From Spongiibacteraceae bacterium UBA5047 (GTDB taxonomy: Bacteria > Pseudomonadota > Gammaproteobacteria > Pseudomonadales > Spongiibacteraceae): 25,322 nucleotides of DNA. Position 1 is the first letter of the stretch; each line of letters opens with the position of its first letter. The notes beneath the pieces are model-generated. The model was not told where the DNA came from. It worked only from the letters and a program-made list of their open reading frames with translations, and searched no databases. The stretch lies in contig DIBR01000039.1 of assembly GCA_002415025.1 (NCBI GenBank), forward strand, positions 935 to 26,256. The letters run 5' to 3'. Made by a program: the position numbers and the translations under genes. Shown one piece after another: positions 21,929 through 25,322 of this stretch.

Positions 21929-22993
21929 ATGCGCTCACTGATAATGACTATTTTGCTATCTACGGCTTCGTTCATCGGGTTCACGCAAGCGGCGGAAAAA
22001 AATGCTGAAAGGCACGCCTACGTTGACGCCCATCTGCATTATGTCAATTTCATGCAGGAGACTGACGGCACCCAAAAGTTGCTGAAAGCGATGGACAAGG
22101 CCGGTGTCGAGAAGGCCTGGATATTCGGATTGCCCGTGATCAAAAAATGGGAGGAGAGTGCGCCGCGCAAACCCCGTTATTACCTGGGCGATGAGGCACC
22201 GCTGTATTATTACAGTGGCACTGACGATATTCTTGCTCGTGACCTGCTTTCCCTACCCCGCGAACAGCGAGAGCGTTTTGCTCCCTTCATCAGCGGGATA
22301 AATCCGACGGATATGAATGCGGCTGATCAGATTGAGCGCCTGATCGAGCGTTATCCCGGCCTGTGGAGCGGTATCGGCGAAATTCTGACCCGCCATGACG
22401 CGCTTACCGGGCTGACCAAGGGTGAAACACCGCGCGCCGACCACCCGGCGCTGATGAAAGTCTATAAGCTGGCTGCCCGTCATCAGTTGCCGGTACTGCT
22501 GCACAGCAATCTGTCTTCGCTGCGTGAAGATGAACCTATTTACCTGCCCGAGCTGGAAAATGCCTTGTCGGAAAATCCGAAGACACGGTTTGTGCTGGCC
22601 CATGCAGGTACGAGCGAATCCATAGAGGCGCTGCAAAAGCCGATGAAAAAGTTGCCGCAGATTCTGGAGGGCTTGTTGGCGCGATATCCGAACCTATCTA
22701 TCGATCTTTCCTGGAGCGTACGCGATCACTACTTGTTTGAAGGAGACAAGGGTGTTGACGCAGAGTGGCTGGCGCTGATAAAGAAATTTCCGGATCGCTT
22801 TCTGCTCGGTAGCGACAAGGTCGGTCGCTTCGCCGGGCTTGACAAAAATCTGAATGGTTATGAGCGCTTGCTGGATAAACTGGACGCGGATGAGGCAAGG
22901 AAATTGACCCGCGACAATGCGCTTGCGGTTCTGCCTGCCAGGGCTGCCGGCACGATTGCCCTGGGTGACGAGCCAGCGCTGGCCCGACAATAG
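21929..22993 (+). CDS. Exported amidohydrolase-family protein
   Basis: A 354-aa metal-dependent hydrolase of the amidohydrolase-2 (TIM-barrel) group. A signal peptide (MRSLIMTILLSTASFIGFTQA) ends near residue 21. The metal-site motif appears as VDAHLH (Asp33, His35, His37), followed by VLLHSN, VLAHAG and the acidic GSDKVGRF segment near the end, a pattern typical of mononuclear-zinc decarboxylases and lactonases of this group. The physiological substrate is unknown and export to the periplasm is uncommon for the family. AAGGAGG lies 4 nt before the chosen ATG; an upstream in-frame ATG would put seven extra residues before the signal peptide. A terminator for the convergent desaturase gene follows. 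Confidence 0.85.
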   Translation: MRSLIMTILLSTASFIGFTQAAEKNAERHAYVDAHLHYVNFMQETDGTQKLLKAMDKAGVEKAWIFGLPVIKKWEESAPRKPRYYLGDEAPLYYYSGTDDILARDLLSLPREQRERFAPFISGINPTDMNAADQIERLIERYPGLWSGIGEILTRHDALTGLTKGETPRADHPALMKVYKLAARHQLPVLLHSNLSSLREDEPIYLPELENALSENPKTRFVLAHAGTSESIEALQKPMKKLPQILEGLLARYPNLSIDLSWSVRDHYLFEGDKGVDAEWLALIKKFPDRFLLGSDKVGRFAGLDKNLNGYERLLDKLDADEARKLTRDNALAVLPARAAGTIALGDEPALARQ

Positions 22994-22996
22994 ACG

Positions 22997-23022
22997 AAAA
23001 AAAGGCGCCTCGCAGGCGCCTT
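22997..23022 (-). terminator. Rho-independent terminator of the desaturase gene
   Basis: AAGGCGCCT (23002-23010) pairs perfectly with AGGCGCCTT (23014-23022) around a 3-nt loop. On the minus strand the stem runs into a stretch of T (A residues at 22997-23003), so it terminates the desaturase transcript. On the plus strand the tail lacks a T-run, so it is weak for the amidohydrolase gene. Confidence 0.85.
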
Positions 23023-23047
23023 CGATATTGCTCTTTTAGTCAGGCGG

Positions 23048-24223
23048 CTAAGCGGTAGCGGCCTGCAACTCTAGAGTCAGAACACGCAAGCGTTGAGCCT
23101 GCATTTTCAGGGTATATTCCAGCTCTTTAAAGCGGCTTTTCAGCGACACTTCCGCCCATTTCTGCTGCAATAATTCCTTGCTTTCCACCAGCTGTTGGCA
23201 CTTGTCAGAGTATGCCTGCTGGCTTAACAATTTCCACTCCTGGAGGCTGGCTGCAAATTGCTGGTACTCGTGTTCCAGAAATTCGCTTACGGCGCTCACA
23301 TCGATAGATTTGGCATGTTTGAGTTTCTCTTCGGCGCGCTTGAATTGCATGGCGACAATAGCGCGCTGGATTTTGAAATCAGGGATTTTTTTCAGGTCCC
23401 ACGCCAAGCCAACCCAGGAGCAGAGTTTTATCAGCCATTTGGTCGGATCAAAATGCCACCAGCGAATGCCGTTGCGGTAGTCATTCTGAAAAATATGGTG
23501 GTAGTTGTGGTAGCCCTCACCGTAGGTGAACAGGGCGAGAATGTCGTTGTCGCGCGCGCTGTTTTCATCGGTATAGGGCTGGCGACCCCAGAAGTGAGCC
23601 AGTGAGTTGATAAAGAAGGTGGTGTGGTGACTCACGACGAGCCGCAGTACACCGGCAAGCAAGATGCCGCCCCAGACATCACCGCAGGCCCAGCCAACCA
23701 GCATCGCGGGGATGAAGTTCATGGCCAGGGCGATGGCCATGTAGTGGTTGTGTTGCCACATGACAATTTTGTCGCGTTGTAAATCGCGCGCGTTGGAAAA
23801 GTCGTCGCGCCCGGCCGGGTAATCACGAATCATCCAGCCGATATGCGAAAACCACAGCCCCTTTTTGGCGGAATAGGGGTCGTGGTCAATATGGTCGACA
23901 TGACGGTGGTGGCGGCGATGGCCGGATGCCCAGATCAAAATGCTGTTCTGGAAGGCTGCAGCGCCAAACAGGGCATAAAACATACGTAGAACCGGGTGTG
24001 CCTTGTAGGCATTGTGAGCCCACAGTCGGTGATAGCCGGCGGTAATCGAAATACCATTGGCGCCGAGAATAAATACAAAGCCCAACCACTGGCTCCAGTG
24101 GTAGCCGGTAGTGAAGCCGTACCAGGGCACCGCAATCAACGCGATTGCCAGGGTGATAACAAACATGAGGGTCTGGGCCCACAGAATAGGCGGCTTATTA
24201 TTAGGTGTCGGGTTATCAGGCAT
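23048..24223 (-). CDS. Membrane acyl-CoA delta-9-type fatty acid desaturase
   Basis: A 391-aa integral membrane di-iron desaturase that introduces a double bond into a fatty acyl chain. The three histidine boxes are intact: HRLWAH (65-70), HRRHH (102-106) and HNYHH (239-243). Hydrophobic segments flank them and the GLWFSHIGWM and RWWHFDPTKWLI segments are typical of the acyl-CoA type. The last 100 residues or so are charged and helix-rich (predicted coiled coil). The ATG at 24223 is chosen because the N-terminus and total length then resemble Pseudomonas DesB (about 394 aa); in-frame ATGs at 24253 and 24322 exist and none has a strong ribosome binding site. It probably serves to adjust membrane fluidity. 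Divergent to it is an acyl-CoA dehydrogenase gene. Confidence 0.92.
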   Translation of the reverse strand: MPDNPTPNNKPPILWAQTLMFVITLAIALIAVPWYGFTTGYHWSQWLGFVFILGANGISITAGYHRLWAHNAYKAHPVLRMFYALFGAAAFQNSILIWASGHRRHHRHVDHIDHDPYSAKKGLWFSHIGWMIRDYPAGRDDFSNARDLQRDKIVMWQHNHYMAIALAMNFIPAMLVGWACGDVWGGILLAGVLRLVVSHHTTFFINSLAHFWGRQPYTDENSARDNDILALFTYGEGYHNYHHIFQNDYRNGIRWWHFDPTKWLIKLCSWVGLAWDLKKIPDFKIQRAIVAMQFKRAEEKLKHAKSIDVSAVSEFLEHEYQQFAASLQEWKLLSQQAYSDKCQQLVESKELLQQKWAEVSLKSRFKELEYTLKMQAQRLRVLTLELQAATA

Positions 24224-24471
24224 GGGAAATAAAAGCTCACTTCGCGATGACATCAGAGGATGGAATAATACCGAAAGGAGCGCGCGGGGGATATAGGGGG
24301 AATTGCTCACTGAATTGGCCATTTCGGTCAGGCTGCGTGCGGGCCAGGCAGCTACATGGCAGAGAAAAGCGCTATTTATTAACTATTTGTAGTGTCATCG
24401 CGCAAATCACCGTTCCACAATGCGGTGAAGCAAGTACCTCAAACGCCATACCCATATTTGCAGGAGCAGCC

Positions 24472-25322
24472 ATGGCCTGGGATTTTTCTACCGACCCTGA
24501 TTTCCAGACTGAACTCGACTGGATGCGGCATTTCGTCGATGAGCAACTGATCCCTCTGGAGCTGTTGATCCATGGTCTGAATCAGGCAGAGCTTGATGCC
24601 CTGTGGGCACCGCTGAAGCAGGTGGTGAAAGAGCGCGGCCTGTGGGCGGCCCATCTGGAGCCGGAATACGGCGGTCAGGGCATGGGGCAGCAGCGACTCG
24701 CGCTGATGCACGAAATTCTCGGTCGCTCGGAGCTGGCACCGGAAATCTTTGGTTGTCAGGGGCCGGATTCCGGCAATGCCGAGTTGATCGCTGTGGGCGC
24801 CACCGAGCTTCAGAAGCAGCGCTGGCTCTACCCCTTGATGCGCAGCGAAATACGCTCGGCCTTTTGTCTGACCGAACCGCACACTTCAGGCTCCGACCCC
24901 ACGGGCATTGCCACCCGCTGCGAGCGCGATGGCGACGAATGGGTTCTCAATGGCGAAAAGTGGTTTTCGTCCAATGCTTCGGTAGCCGACATTCTCGTAG
25001 TGATGTGTGTGACCGACCCGGATGCGCCAGCGCACAAGCGGGCGGCTATGGTAATCGTGCCCAAAGGCACGGCCGGGCTGGAACTGGTGCGCGACGTCCC
25101 CACAATGCATCACCCGGGCAAGGTTGAAGATGATTTTCTGATGGATCGTATTGGTGGCCACACGCACTTGCGCTTCAACAACTGCCGCATACCACTCGAC
25201 CACATGATTGGCGCCCCCGGTGAAGGCTTTGTACTTGCCCAAAAGCGTCTGGGCGGCGGCAGGATACACCACGCCATGCGCATGATCGGCCAATGTCATC
25301 GAGCCTTTGACATGATGCTCGA
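24472..25322 (+). CDS. Acyl-CoA dehydrogenase, 3' end cut by the window edge
   Basis: The first 283 codons of an acyl-CoA dehydrogenase, a flavoenzyme that oxidises acyl-CoA to enoyl-CoA. It begins MAWDFSTDPDFQTELDWMRHF. The N-terminal helical domain includes LWAAHLEPEYGGQGMGQQRLALMHEILGRSE. The FAD and substrate-binding stretch FCLTEPHTSGSDPTGI is at residues 131-146, and the middle beta-domain segment WVLNGEKWFSSNASVADILVVM follows. The sequence style (ACAD10/11-like, with EIFGCQGPDSGNAEL) is common among long- or branched-chain types, but substrate range is not deducible. AGGAG lies 6 nt before the ATG. It is divergent from the desaturase; the 248-bp gap between the two starts holds no clear gene and no convincing promoter. 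Confidence 0.92.
   Translation, partial: MAWDFSTDPDFQTELDWMRHFVDEQLIPLELLIHGLNQAELDALWAPLKQVVKERGLWAAHLEPEYGGQGMGQQRLALMHEILGRSELAPEIFGCQGPDSGNAELIAVGATELQKQRWLYPLMRSEIRSAFCLTEPHTSGSDPTGIATRCERDGDEWVLNGEKWFSSNASVADILVVMCVTDPDAPAHKRAAMVIVPKGTAGLELVRDVPTMHHPGKVEDDFLMDRIGGHTHLRFNNCRIPLDHMIGAPGEGFVLAQKRLGGGRIHHAMRMIGQCHRAFDMML

Noticed and set aside
1..25322. tRNA, rRNA, CRISPR array, prophage or insertion sequence
   Set aside because: None seen on reading both strands: no cloverleaf-like or 16S/23S stretches, no regularly spaced repeats, no transposase or integrase motifs.

Overview
The window looks like chromosomal DNA from a marine-type gammaproteobacterium of the Pseudomonadales / Cellvibrionales group. 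This rests on gene content and order: dksA, gluQRS, a small membrane-protein gene, cbrA, cbrB, an intergenic gap, pcnB, folK, panB, panC and panD follow the layout known from Pseudomonas. A large TonB-dependent receptor and a fatty-acid desaturase of DesB size fit the same group. I saw no tRNA, rRNA, IS element, prophage or CRISPR array.

Layout. The left edge holds the last codons of groL and its terminator. An orphan FetB-type permease and a CitE-family lyase follow on the plus strand. A minus-strand pair encodes a YheT-type alpha/beta hydrolase and a DUF385 deazaflavin-type oxidoreductase. Divergent to that pair is a TonB-dependent receptor whose start lies in a three-copy 18-bp repeat. From 5889 to 17541 everything is on the minus strand. 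Read in the direction of transcription, it is dksA, gluQRS, cbrX, cbrA, cbrB, a 570-bp non-coding gap, pcnB, folK, a deoxynucleoside kinase, panB, a 293-bp structured gap, panC and panD. To the right, on the plus strand, come a class I aminotransferase, an RsuA-family pseudouridine synthase, a secreted protein with a duplicated four-cysteine module, a protein of unknown function and an exported amidohydrolase. A minus-strand acyl-CoA desaturase and the start of an acyl-CoA dehydrogenase close the window.

Main result. The cbrB-pcnB gap is not empty. On the minus strand it carries a near-consensus sigma-54 promoter (11224-11239, 15 of 16 positions). An upstream palindrome TGTTAC-N14-GTAACG (11338-11363) has the form of a CbrB activator site. 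Immediately downstream of the predicted start is a 58-nt A-rich tract made largely of AAN triplets (11154-11211), the type of sequence bound by Hfq with Crc. This is the expected architecture of a CrcZ-type regulatory RNA, but its primary sequence looks diverged and it may be far shorter than Pseudomonas CrcZ. The likely circuit is CbrA sensing, CbrB phosphorylation, sigma-54 transcription of the RNA, and titration of Hfq/Crc to relieve carbon catabolite repression.

Other points of note are the 58-aa CbrX-like protein overlapping cbrA by 11 nt; mutually exclusive hairpins with TGTTAC/GTAACA half-sites between panB and panC; a hairpin covering the fetB ribosome binding site; and the duplicated four-cysteine secreted protein. 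All family assignments were made by reading the sequence; no database search was run.
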